Shown: positions 21,651-34,229 of the stretch, one piece after another
How the letters are laid out: every line of letters starts with the position of its first letter
Numbering within the stretch: the first letter of the stretch is position 1
Assembly (NCBI GenBank): GCA_013368325.1
Contig: JAACJK010000224.1
Location: forward strand, 372,001-436,000
Length of the DNA stretch: 64,000 bases
Origin: Ephemerocybe angulata
Lineage: Eukaryota; Basidiomycota; Agaricomycetes; Agaricales; Psathyrellaceae
Reading direction: 5' to 3'
Made by a program: the position numbers and the translations under genes
The notes under the pieces: model-generated
Databases searched by the model: none
Told to the model about the DNA's origin: nothing
Seen by the model: only the letters and a program-made list of their open reading frames with translations

Positions 21651-22283
21651 TCAACATATACGCTTGGGCGAGGGATAGATGAGGGAAAGAGCAGTCAATA
21701 TCGAAACACGGACAATGGGATTGACAGTAGTCATTGCTGCGGAATAGGGGCTGTTCTTACTGAGGAACGTCGTGAACAAGCCGCTGCAACGGGAACAGAA
21801 GTTGAACTGCTTACTCGAATTGATCGCCCGCTGCAACTGATCCATATCCTTCAGCTGTCCTCTCTCCATGAAATACTGTTTGAGTTGTTGGAGACGAGCA
21901 TTTGATAGCTGGTATTCCAACTTCTCAGCCTCTGCATTCACTTTAGCGGAAGCCAGGCGCCGAAGGGCAGAAGTGTGTCGCAAGACTGCGCACTCAATCG
22001 CTTTATCAGTCTCCAGCCTATGGAACCAAGGCAACGGACTAGGGCGTTCGGATAGGCTATCAGCCTGGATAACGGTTAGCCCATGCTATGGAGCGATACT
22101 TCTATATAACGCAAAATACAGGATACCCACCGTTTCGGCTGGAGACCCAGAAGCAGGGACCTGATTGGAGCCAGAAAGTGCGTTGATCTTGGCATTCTGA
22201 AGTGAATATGTCATATAGGAGCTCCTCGGAGAGTTGTATGTCACTAGAGCTGACTCAGTGAGGAGAGATATGGCGTATTGCAT
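21651..22283 (-). CDS. Hypothetical protein with central coiled coil
   Basis: Two exons, 22,131-22,283 and 21,651-22,064, separated by a 66-nt intron with GTGGGT donor and CCAG acceptor; the frame is maintained. The 188-residue product has an Ala/Glu/Leu/Gln-rich central helix (around AKVNAEAEKLEYQLSNARLQ), one CSRC pair, and a hydrophobic C-terminal stretch around VRVSILTALSLIY that could be membrane-associated. No family was recognised. It is convergent with the RBR gene. Confidence 0.5.
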
Positions 22284-22705
22284 GGCCGGAGGTCGAAGTC
22301 AGAGACTGCGTCTGCCCAATTTGACGAATGCCCAGTCCGGGTTCCTTTCCCATGGCGCCTCGCTGTGGGTGACCTGACGATCAGATCCAAGGGGAGCCGA
22401 GATTTCGGCCCCCACCGAACTCCGTTTGCACGGCAGCCCAGATTCTTCAGTTGGGACAGGCTTGGATTTACTCTTTCGACATTGCAAGGGAATCGAAATG
22501 ATTAAATGGAGAACGTAGAAAAACGCAACAGGTGCATGTGCCTATGAACGTGCGGTCCCAGACAGGAACTTTCAACTCAGATGTAGACGGCGCCTAGGGG
22601 TTTCCGGCGCTTAGCGACGAAGTTCCCCGCGTTCGATCAGACCTTGCCGGGCGTTGAAGGAGGTACTCGGAGGTGCTTATATTACTACATCAGATTGCTG
22701 GTATT

Positions 22706-24499
22706 CTAGTATGTAGACATGAACCAACTTGTGTTTACTGAAGCAGGTAACTCCTCTCTGATGTCGCAAATCGCATTATGTACCGCTTGGGGCTCCCAAG
22801 CAACAACCCCGACCCACCGTAGCCGCCTGGGAGGAGGAACCAAGAGTTTAAAGTCTTTAACTTCCGGACGTGCCCTGAGAAAGGTACCCATCTCCTTCAA
22901 CGCTTCAGGGCTCCGAATCGCCTCGTGGATAGGAATGCTGACCGTCGTAAGGCGGGGAGAGTTGGCGCGACTAAGGATCTCGCGGGCGAAGGTATCGACC
23001 CAGAAATCTGCAGTATTGGTCCTGACCTCAGTAATATTTGGCAAGGATTGAAGAATAGGGATGATGAGGTACGGAGCATGGGAGAAACAGTCGAGGAGTA
23101 GGTGGAGGGAAGGTACTTGCAGGAGGGTTGCTTGTAAATCGAAAGCAATGGTCGTCCAAGCTTGAAAGATGAATACATTGGTGATGGTGAGGTCTTCGAG
23201 GAGAATATGGGGAAGGGACCCGGCGTCGAAGATCGAGGAACTTGAGAAGTGAGCGTTCAGCTGGGAGATATCCAAGCGAAGACAGAATGCTGAATGCTGA
23301 GGGTGCGCAGAGAGGAGACGAAAGGTGGCTCGTTTCTCCTCCATGCCCACCAAACATTCGCTGTACCGCACATCCAATGGGACGAAAGCGATTGCAGCCC
23401 TAGCAGCAGTGGCGGCGTCGTCGATGTTGTATTGAAGGTGAGATGGGAATGTTATAGTGATACTACGTGCGCAGGAGGACGGGAGGTTGATGATTCTGGA
23501 CAGCTCCTGGCAGCCCTGGATTGAGGTGTCGATAGTGAATTGCTGAAGGGAAGGCAAGTAAAGCGAGTGCCGCGACGTAGAGACTTCGGTATCAGCTTTT
23601 GCTGGCCTAAGGCAATTTACCAACGCAAGGTCCCGAAGACAATCAAATGCCGTCGTACAATGGAGTAGATCTTGTGCGGGGAAGAACGAAAAATCCTCCT
23701 CAACAGATGGTTCGCCAAGGTACTGGACCATGACTTTCGCAAGCTTCGGGAGGTGGAGTAACTGTTTGGGGGGGAAAAAGCAGTTTCCAAGTTCAATCGT
23801 GCGCAAGTTGGGGGCTTCTCTGCAAAAGGGCTCGGAGATGCCTTCGGAGAAAGTGTCGAGACAGACGTTCCGATATCCAGGGAATTCAATGGTGCACTCG
23901 ACCAATGATGGTGCAGCAATCGAGAGTAGGCGTTTGATTGTGGTATCGTCGTAGGGTGTTGGGCCGGCTACTGCGTGAAGCCTACGCACTCGAGGAAAGT
24001 GCTTGTAGACCGTATTCCAAAGCTGATGGTTGTTCAGCAGGTCCTCGGTTTCATAGAAAGAGAGGCTGATAGGAAGTGGCTGCGAGCGCGACAGCATTGC
24101 TTGGAGGAAGTCGGGGTGGACGTTGTTGAGGAAGGGGGTCGTTGCCCATAGGGCGGCGCTTCCGAGAGCTACTCCTCTGATATAAGAGGATACGTGCGTT
24201 ATGTTCAACATTTCGACAGCATTTCCGCTGCTATCGAAGTGGGGATGGACGGTATGAGGCGGGTCCAAGACGTTGAGGAAGATCTTGCAGAGAAGTTCCG
24301 GGGGCAAACTTGAAAGGGTGCGTGGCTCCTCATCGTTGGCTTTGTCTTCGATTATGTCGCCCCATATAAACGACCCGTGTTGCTGATAGGAATTCGTAAT
24401 GACGTTAAGTAGCTGGGCACTGAGGGCGTTGGTTTCATTTTCGGGAACTGATAGAGGTTGTGGATGAAGAATGGCGCGTAAGAGTTTGAGGAATATCAT
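22706..24499 (-). CDS. F-box-like protein
   Basis: Single long exon of 597 residues, the most complete of the family members here. The F-box runs from LSSLPPELLCKIFLNVLDPP through HVSSYIRGVALGSAALWATT (about residues 62-120). It is followed by a leucine-rich, beta-rich tail with LRTIELGNC and LQQFTIDTSI motifs that align block by block with the genes at 2,891-4,656 and 12,750-14,405. Expected SCF substrate receptor. A few upstream bases after 24,499 could hold an additional short exon as in the 2,891 gene, but none was found. Confidence 0.8.
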   Translation of the reverse strand: MIFLKLLRAILHPQPLSVPENETNALSAQLLNVITNSYQQHGSFIWGDIIEDKANDEEPRTLSSLPPELLCKIFLNVLDPPHTVHPHFDSSGNAVEMLNITHVSSYIRGVALGSAALWATTPFLNNVHPDFLQAMLSRSQPLPISLSFYETEDLLNNHQLWNTVYKHFPRVRRLHAVAGPTPYDDTTIKRLLSIAAPSLVECTIEFPGYRNVCLDTFSEGISEPFCREAPNLRTIELGNCFFPPKQLLHLPKLAKVMVQYLGEPSVEEDFSFFPAQDLLHCTTAFDCLRDLALVNCLRPAKADTEVSTSRHSLYLPSLQQFTIDTSIQGCQELSRIINLPSSCARSITITFPSHLQYNIDDAATAARAAIAFVPLDVRYSECLVGMEEKRATFRLLSAHPQHSAFCLRLDISQLNAHFSSSSIFDAGSLPHILLEDLTITNVFIFQAWTTIAFDLQATLLQVPSLHLLLDCFSHAPYLIIPILQSLPNITEVRTNTADFWVDTFAREILSRANSPRLTTVSIPIHEAIRSPEALKEMGTFLRARPEVKDFKLLVPPPRRLRWVGVVAWEPQAVHNAICDIREELPASVNTSWFMSTY

Positions 24500-25208
24500 C
24501 TAGAGCTATTCGTAAGTCACTGGCGGCGAGCGCCAAAGGACGATACGTGCCTTCTGAAAATGTCGCTTTCTGAGTTGCTTGCGCTTGAAGTGTCGCTGTA
24601 TGGTACCAAAGTTTCGCTTTAAAGGCTCGTGAGTTCTGGGTTCAGGCAGGCGCAATTAAGCTAAGCGCGATGCGCACCTAGTGTAGTCCTTCGGACCTGC
24701 GCAACCTGAAGGTATATGTCAGAGTAGCTTGTAAGTGGCAGGGGTTAATGGTTAATGAATGTTTTTGGGGCTGAACTCAAGAGCGAAGAAAGAGTCGTGG
24801 ATCTCACGTGGACCTTAAAGCTTATAACCCCAGAGCAAGTTGGCAACTGCTGCTGGAAGTGCTCCCGGTGCCATATCCGCTCCTTTCGGGCAGCTTTCAG
24901 GGACGCGCCTTGCAGGGATTAAACCCTTGTAACACAACCGTAACACAACCCCCCGTCCATTCAGCGTCCTTCGGTGAGCACAGCGGCCTGTTATCGTCAG
25001 ATGAAGGTAGATTCGCCGTCCCTCTGACTCCGCCCCATCGCGAACGTTACAACTATGGCCAAACTGCGTCACCCGGCTTAGGTGCACTGCAAGCGACAAT
25101 CAACGGAGCTGGCGTACGGAATATGATAGGATTCGAAGATTTTGAAATCAAACGTTATACATAGATAAGTGCGTTGTAGTAACATTGCAAGGCCGTATAG
25201 CAGGATCA
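24500..25208. other. Intergenic region, nothing recognised
   Basis: An open frame on the plus strand (24,808-25,164) has no family signals and was not called. Confidence 0.35.
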
Positions 25209-28200
25209 TTAAGTTGAGTCAGGGGATTTCCAAGTCTTGAGGAACTCCCAGTCGTCAACCGTTTCGCCTTTGATACTCTCTGCGTAGATTGGGTGATAAA
25301 TATCATTAGAGAGAGCTGATTCTCAAAGAAAACGCGAACACTTACCCCCAACCGTCGCAACTTCTTCCCGAATTCCAACCACAAACGACTCATCAATGGG
25401 CCAAGCAAAAGTGTCGTGCGCCCGCCCACTATGTTCGACTTCGGCGTGTATGGCATGGTCGTCGGGAAAACAAGTCGATAGCTTGACCTTCAAAGCTTGT
25501 CCTCTTGAGGTTCCTTCCCTGCAATCAACAATATCTTGGTATCGCTGGAGAGATTTGACTTGTCTGGCCAGATATCGCATCCAAATGTCGCGATGTATGT
25601 CAAGAGGGGCGCCTGTCCTACCTCTGAAATGTAAATGAGAACCCATCCAGGAAACAATTGTTCGGGAGACTCTCCGAGCTTCGATAAAGAGGAGACGATC
25701 TAGATCGGAAAGGTGGTGCGACAGGGCGTTTACCAGTTCGAACACGTTACACAAGGACAGCACGTCAATCACCCCCTCGAAAGTCAGAATGTCGGGCACA
25801 TGAGGGAAATCTGATGCCATAATTAGTCCGCCTGATATGAGGGATATTCGAGCGGTACCCTCACCTTTCCTCCTAAAGAAATAATCGTCTCCACAGTATA
25901 CAAGGCGATAATACTGTGCTAGTCGACGAAGCATGCTGTGAGCTGCTTGCTGCGACTTGTTGGCCGAGGGATCTGTCGTCAATGAGGTGTGCAGGTATCC
26001 GTAACACGAGGATCTGATTGTTGATGTCGCATAGAAGTAACACTTCTGGGTAATGGTATTGTCGGTAGAGAGCAAGATGAAGGGCACGAAGGGCTGCACT
26101 ATCCTGGTATTCGGCGGTTGATAAGTTCCACTGGACGATGACATGAGACTACGCCTGATCCTTACCCCACGTATCCAGCTTTCAGATGAAAGGCCTCGAC
26201 GGACAGGCCACTCCAATTAGAGGTTTGGAGGTGGCGAACTTGGTCCAAAAACGTGAACGACGCAGGTGTGTGGGGACTGAAAGCAGCTGGTCGAACCACA
26301 ACGAGAAGTTGGGATCCAGTTTTGATTTCGATCTGCGTGGCGAATCCGTTTGGAGAGACCGAAAGCTTGGAATAGGCGTTCGCAGTCGAGACCTCGGCCC
26401 ATCTGAGCGCACTACGGGGCATCTCCCATCGACGCCCACACCACGGTTGATCAATGGTCATATCCCATGCGAGGATGTCTGAGGCCAACCCTACGACTGG
26501 GCTTTTCCCGTTGGGAGTAGGAATGTCGGGGGCCATTATGAACTTAGTTCTGTTTTTTCCGTGGAGGAGAAGGTTCTTCAACGTCCCCACTACCGTACGA
26601 TCCTCATTGGGGGAGATTGAAAAATCTAATAATTCCCTTAGCACTACATATTTCAAATGCCAATAGAATAAACCCACCGGTAAGAAGGAGGCCTTTTTCC
26701 AGCATGGAGAATGATGTTAACCCCTCTTCGTCGAAGTCGATAGCAGGAAAGGTCGCATTTCTTGAGATCACAAGATTCTGCGACGCGAACAAGTTGAGGA
26801 GGTTCGACGCTGAGGCTTTGGCGAAATTTCCCTCCGTCAGAATCTGAAAACAAGACTCCGCTGGGTTTTCCAAAAACTGAGGCCGGTTGTTAGGCGTTGG
26901 ACTGCTGATTCGTATAGCCTTGAACAGGATATTGAACCAGTCCAGCTCTTTATGAGACTAAAGGAACGATAGTGTCAGGACAAAGTATGGATGGGTCAGA
27001 GGTAGAGGAGAGACTCTGACATGGAAGGTTGGAGTAAACGCAGTCGCCGCGTGATCATTCCATAACGTGACGACCTCCCCCCGGTACCGATGGCGAATGG
27101 AGGCGTCGGTGTCTTCGTTAAATACTTCGTTGAGCTGGAATCTATCGATCTAAAACCACGGGTCAGGACGAACGCGTCGTATATCAGCGCAAGGGTCACG
27201 TACACTCTCGAAAACCAGGTCGATGGCATCATACACAATTTTCTCCCCTGTCTTCAATCGCTTGGTCTCTGAACGAGACGTAGATGGAAGCGGGCCCTCA
27301 GAGACTGTACGCTTACGAGCGTGTCTAGATTCTGAGCGGCTCGCAGTCGAAGACTCGGGTGGCGGGGAACCAGGAACTTCAGTTACCGCGCGCTTTGAAT
27401 CAGTTCGTCGTCGGCGAGTGCCACGCTCAGAAGAGGCGGGGTACGAGACCAAAGCAGCGGGACGATTGTTGGGGCAAGCTGTCACACTACGAGTGGTCGG
27501 CCGTGTGAAAACGTTTTCGTTGTTCTCGACGGCTGAAAGATATCTTTTGTTGGCTCGCTTATTTGACTTCACTTGGGGGGCCAGCTTCTCCAGGGATTCC
27601 TCGAAGGATGGGTCTGGTATTTTGTGAGTCCATCGGCGAAATCTTTGCTTCAAGTTGACTTACCACCACTGAGCCATTCGGAATCGGGATACGTCACGCC
27701 AGCAAGGTCCATCGCCTCGATCGTTCTAAATGCCGACCTCAATCGAGTCGATAAGGGATAGAGCCCCAGGGCGCTTTCGTATAGACCTTCCCATATTGTT
27801 TGTTCAACAAGGGTCAAACTTTCCGGCCGGCGGCCGCCCAAGCCTTGCCACATCTGACGGTTGTTGAGAGAGACGCTCAGAAACCAGTCAGGAACGCACG
27901 TACCTGGATCAGGACAACGCGATTTAAGTCTTTAGTCATCAAGGATGCCGGAAGAAATAGGCAAGCTGGCGAAACGGCGAGAGCAAACTGAAGCGGGAGT
28001 TTGAAGGAATGAACGGTGCGCATTGTACCGAAGAAAGCAGTCCAGCTTTCAGCGGGGAGGTTGGCATCACGGCTAGTATTCTAGTAAACATCACAGTTGT
28101 TCAACACAAAGAAGAGAAGCCAGTACACACCAGGTAGTTATGACAAACTCTTTGAACTCAGAGATCGTACTCGGTAGATCGGCTGTACCCTGCCGAGAAG

Positions 28201-28995
28201 TGAGTGGCGAACGTACACTCAAGGGCACGGTCTTACCTTCATGAGTAAGCACAAGTACGCAGCTGCACATTCAAAATTTGACATGATCTTATGGCCCTCT
28301 ATCGCATCCTTCCTGTGCACCAGCGATGTGAAGATGGTCGTGAACGGGTCGTGCCTATTTGTTGGACCTTCGGGAAGCAGCTGCCGATCGTGTTGTTCAC
28401 ACTTCCTAAGAAGCTGCAATCCGCGCTGCACCATGTTTGGCCAATGACCAGCTTCCTTGTAGAACTGAGCTATATGAGCCTTAAATCGTAAGGTGATTGA
28501 ATTGGAAGGGGGACGTGCCATTTTACCCGGAATGGGAATTGGAAGACGTTCTGGTTGTCCAGCAACTTGAAAGCCGCCCCGGAGTGCCGATACGACGTCG
28601 AGACAACGATAGTCCAGAAGTATGGAAGCTAGTCTGGTCGAGCGTTCGGTGTTGAGCTGCATGAGCGATCCCATTCTTGAACGGATCGCGGTGTCAGGGT
28701 CGGCGCACAAATATGCTTGGAGCGCGACATCATCCTTGTCACCATTAAGAACACCTATTTCAAAGCATGAGAGCTTGTCTGCGAGATCCTTGAGAAATAA
28801 TACGTTAGAAATGGGCGTTAGAGGCAGCGATAAGTTCTTAAGTACGTGTATTCCTTTGTCGTGCACCCCAAACGCCCCATGATTGAACGGGAGTAACTTG
28901 ACGGATTCTGACGCTAAAAGGAGACCATTATGCCATGGCAAGGCTTTGAGAAGAGTAAAGGGGTGGGGGCGTTCGTGGGGGCGTTCATTGTCCAT
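25209..28995 (-). CDS. Large hypothetical protein, multi-exon
   Basis: From ATG at 28,995 a series of well-phased exons can be followed to a TAA at 25,209, with the last exon (about 25,277-25,209) joined by a GTAAGT...CGCAG intron. Segments in order: an N-terminal 260-residue exon (28,995 to about 28,240); short exons with SRDANLPAESWTAFFGTMRT; an ESLEKLAPQVKSNKRANKR basic, low-complexity Ser/Arg region (about 27,620-27,210); and two C-terminal globular regions (about 26,950-26,160 and 26,110-25,330). No known domain was recognised. It could be two adjacent genes; I favour one because the splice phases join. It is divergent from the oxidase-like gene at 29,176, about 180 bp away. Confidence 0.5.
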
Positions 28996-29175
28996 GTCTG
29001 GGCTGGAGTCGCTTGGTTGGTTGGTTGGTATTGGTCGGGAGACAGGTTCAGCTGATCATGATTCCCCAGCACTCAGCGCCCGGATCTCTAGTGATCCGGC
29101 GACCGGGTCACAGGGCCGCGATGTCGACAAGCTCCCTTGCAGGGGCTCGGAGCATGGACGTGGTTGCAACTCGAC
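28996..29175. promoter_or_regulatory. Shared divergent promoter region
   Basis: The two ATGs at 28,995 (minus) and 29,176 (plus) are 180 bp apart, so both genes probably draw on this short interval. It contains tandem TTGG repeats around 29,011-29,027. Confidence 0.35.
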
Positions 29176-30615
29176 ATGGATGAGATCGAGCATGTTATCA
29201 TCATCGGGGCAGGTATGTACTCATTAGCCTGACTTAATCAATGTTTTTAATTAGGTGAAAAGGGTTCAACGCTCTAATGTGTGCCCTGGAAGCTCAACAA
29301 CAGAGGCCACTGAATCGTCAGGTAGACATTATTGCGGAGGTGATACCTTCCGATCCGTCTCCAGCCCGGTGGACGACGAATCTTTCGGTGAGAACTGACA
29401 CCAACTCACACTTCGTATTCCTACTCACCTACGACATAGCGTTCCTGTTATGGGAGTTATATGACTAGCCTTCCTGCTTTCGAGGAGGTGACATTCGCTC
29501 ACTTTCGAAAGCTATCCGAGTCGAATTCTCAGTTCTATCCTCAATTCATGCACACGGAGTATTTCGCCAACGAAATCATAGAGGACCGCATTGCTGAGAG
29601 ACCCCAGGTTGGTTCTACGGTTGCCATGATCTTTGATTGGTGTTGTGCTGAGGTTTAATCCATAGGCGCGACGGCTGTCGCTGGACGAAATGATAAACGG
29701 GTTCCAGCAGGGCATATGCTTCCGCAACGTCTCAGTATCTCCTAGTTTCACCGCCGAGAGCATGATGAAGGAGTTCCTCTTGAACGGAGGCCGGCTATTC
29801 CGAGGATCTGTACGACATATACGCGAGGTGGTTGCAGAAGGGGTCAAACCATTCACCAGGGCAGACTCCTTTGAGGAAAATATGGGGTCGCCCCATGCAA
29901 TTGTTGTCTGCATAGGTTTAGGCGCCAGGTTCATCGGCGGGATTGAGGATAAATCTGTTTCTTGCATCCGAATCCCACTGGTCAAGCTGAGGGCGCCGTG
30001 GGTCACCGCGGGTAAAGCGTTATACGACAAAGATTTTCAGGCCATTCTCTCTCTTGTCCCCACAGGAAACGGTGACGTGAGCCGTACCCTCCTTCCAAAT
30101 CTGTCATATTGGCTCATTTTTACTTCCATCCAGATCGTTGTAGCCGGTAAGGCTGAAGTCGATGAATGGCAAGTCGTCAATTTCCCGAGTTCTTCTCTTG
30201 AGGCAAAGCTTACAAGTGCTTGACGCAGGGTCCCTTCCCCGCGATCCCAAGACACCGATAACCTCCTTCAGCAGGTCACCAAATGGTGTCCAGAAGTATT
30301 GCCGAGCACTTCGACTACCTCGAATATCCACTCCCTAGTGGTTTATCAAGGTTGCGATATCTTCGCCGCGCGAGCAAGTGGACCAAGGCTTGAGGTCGAA
30401 TGGGCACCAGCTGCTCCCTATCCTCGAAGAGTTCCTATAATCTACAACTATGGGTATTTAACGTCACTTTAGTCCAGGTTGAGATGGCTGATAATACGCC
30501 CAGATACGGGCCGGGAGAACTGCAAGCGACGAAAGGCATTGCCGAGGCAGTCGTCAATATTCTGCAAGCGGCGCTTCAGCAAGAAGCCTCCAGAAGGGAG
30601 GAGGCCGCTTTATAA
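29176..30615 (+). CDS. D-amino-acid-oxidase-like FAD oxidoreductase
   Basis: FAD-dependent oxidase of the DAO family, which deaminates D-amino acids in peroxisomes. Exons: 29,176-29,212, 29,263-29,387, 29,440-29,607, 29,666-30,076, 30,134-30,172, about 30,229-30,470 and about 30,520-30,615. The N-terminus EHVIIIGAGFNALMCALE is a dinucleotide-binding motif; ARWTTNLS, VVCIGLGARFIGG and KLRAPWV match DAO blocks; the C-terminus has VPIIYNYGYGPGELQATKG, the family's FAD-contacting HNYGHGG-like motif with Tyr/Asn changes. The join between exons 5 and 6 is out of phase by one base with the splice sites I can see, so there may be a lesion or an unusual splice. The final 12 codons lie inside a 0.53-kb repeat. 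No C-terminal SKL peroxisomal signal is seen. Confidence 0.65.
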
Positions 30616-31104
30616 ATCGCGCTATCATAAATGGGGAACAGGGAGGAGAGACATAGAAGAACGTATGTACAATGAATCGGGGAAAGTATGAACATGTGGG
30701 TGAGTGACGGGATATAATGTAGGCGGGAGTGGAATCGGAGGAGAGGATATGATGAGGGGGCTGCGCACAGTGAGCTGGATGTTACTCCGAACAGATTGCG
30801 CCAGTACTTACTGAATCAAAGGACTATGCAAAGCCATGAATGGAACCCAATTTTCCATTGTTGCAACTGACGAGGCTGAAAAAAAATGAGCTCGTTTTGA
30901 ATTGCCAGCCGGTGAACGGATGACTCACTCGTCAATCTCCGCTGGGTGAGAGAAGTCGTATGGACTGGACTCGATGATCTCTCGTATCGCATCGGTCTGT
31001 AACCCCAGACACTTGGGTTTATATCGGCCAGAGGGAAGTCCAGGGACTGGGGGACTGGGGGACGGGAGCGAAGATAGAATGCGGTCGTGAGGATGAGCGC
31101 CTTG
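30577..31104. repeat. 0.53-kb direct repeat, copy R1
   Basis: Matches 33,679-34,229 in direct orientation with few substitutions plus small gaps. On the minus strand it carries the last roughly 60 codons of the proline-rich gene at 34,041-36,169, but with the conserved tryptophan of the YNPKWLGL motif changed and four residues deleted. R1 is therefore the derived copy. Its left end overlaps the final codons of the oxidase-like gene. Ends are not TG...CA, so these are not ordinary LTRs. Confidence 0.8.
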
Positions 31105-31761
31105 CAATGCGCAGATCCAACCAGAGGTTCTCCCGAATGTAGACTGCTCCCCATACTAGTATTCGTGCTGAGAGCATGATACGAGAATCCTAAACTATAT
31201 CTGCATGCTACGATATATTCCATTGCGCATACTGATATATCGACAACGCACGTGTGGGTAGTGGCCCCAGTGGCTCCAGAAATGCCTGTTGCTCAGGTAA
31301 GCGCCCATCAAGCGCTGGCAAACTCGCCATTCTAACATAATGTATTAAGCATGATCATTGCGCTAGCCGCGCGCACCTGGACATCGCTCTGTGCGGGTAT
31401 TTTGACAGTGACTTTGAGGCGGGCCTAGGCTACAGGACGGTGAGCAGGCTATTTCGTCGGACACGTCGTCATCGCTGATGGCTGGTCGTGGGATTGTTAT
31501 ACAATCGTTTCTCAAGGGCCATATTGCGTCCGAGGCGCGACGCGTCTAAGGAGAGTTTGGAGACGATGACTTGACCGCAACCACGATAGCGAAGACGACG
31601 CAAACTGATACAACGAGAAGGAGTACAGTGATCATCTATATCATAAATACCGCGCAATGAGAGGGTTATTCTCGCCTAGAGATTACGCTACCGAGGAAGA
31701 GGTACGATAAGTTCAACAGACAACTTATTACGAGTGCGCCAAAATAACTGACATGGTTTAG
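31105..31761. other. Spacer between R1 and the RecQ-like gene
   Basis: No gene recognised. Confidence 0.35.
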
Positions 31762-33162
<1,401 letters not shown>

Positions 33163-33288
33163 CCTGCATCGCAGAGGCGTTTGGTCTGATTCAGTTCAAT
33201 TCCAGGTCTTATCTACAGTATATCATCGCTCTAAATGTATTTTTGGTGCACGTTCTTCATCACAATGTGAACCTTCGTGACGGCTGCT

Positions 33289-33729
33289 ATGCTTTTACTG
33301 CCTGCCCTCTCCGGTGAGACGACAAGGAAAGATGCAGCATGCGCCCTGGGAACAGTGAGTATAATTCCAACCTCAGTCGATGCAAGAACTGCTTAGAACT
33401 TACAGCACGCCCTGACAGACCTTCTATCCCTGGTCAATCGATTCCAAGCTCAAGCAAAGCCAAATTGTACCTGGACTAGACAGATATATTTCTATAGACC
33501 TCTCTCCGACCTACATGATCACATACTTCACCATGCGCTACGTACACTCGACCTTCTCGCACCGACAGCGCTGATTTCACTGGACCACGGCAAAGGTCTG
33601 GATGGCAGAGTGTATGTTGATGGCGAACAGATAGCAGAACCGCTGAGAAACACGCGCGAGGGGCTCCAGGCACATGGACAGCAAGAAGCCTCCAGAAGGG
33701 AGGAGAGAAGGGAGGAGGGTACTTTATAA
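33289..33729 (+). CDS. Small hypothetical protein next to RecQ-like gene
   Basis: Two exons, 33,289-33,354 and 33,406-33,729, joined in phase 0 by a 51-nt intron (GTGAGT...TACAG). The 129-residue product begins MLLLPALSGETTRKD and ends in a charged QQEASRREERREEGTL tail encoded by the start of repeat copy R2. The same QQEASRREE tail ends the oxidase-like gene at 30,615. No domain was recognised. It may be the residual C-terminus of a longer ORF formerly paired with the helicase. Confidence 0.4.
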
Positions 33730-34229
33730 ATCGCGCTATCATAAATGGGGAACAGGGAGGAGAGACATAGAAGAACGTATGTGCAACGAATCGGGGAAAG
33801 TATGAATATGTGGGTGAGTGACGGGATATAATGTAGGCGGGAGTGGAATCGGAGGAGAGGATATGATGAGGGGGCTGCGCACAGTGAGCTGGATGTTACT
33901 CGGAACAGATTGCGCCAGTACTTACTGATAATCAAAGGGCTATGCAAAGCCATGAATGGAATCCAATTTTCCATTGTTGCGACTGACGAGGCTGAAAAAA
34001 AATGAGCTCGTTTTGAATTGCCAGCCGGTGAACGGATGACTCACTCGTCAATCTCCGCTGGGTGAGAGAAGTCGTATGGACCGGACTCGATGATCTCAAG
34101 ATACTCTCGTATCGCATCGGTCTGTAACCCCAGCCACTTGGGGTTATATAGGCCAGAGGGAAGTCCGGGGACTGGGGGACTGGTAGACGGGAGCGAAGAT
34201 AGAATGCGGTCGTGAGGATGAGCGCCTTG
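33679..34229. repeat. 0.53-kb direct repeat, copy R2
   Basis: Direct repeat of R1. It includes the 3' end and downstream flank of the proline-rich gene on the minus strand, so it is the likely source copy. It is slightly longer than R1, through a short purine-rich duplication near 33,708-33,718 and a 12-base in-frame difference near 34,098. Confidence 0.8.
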
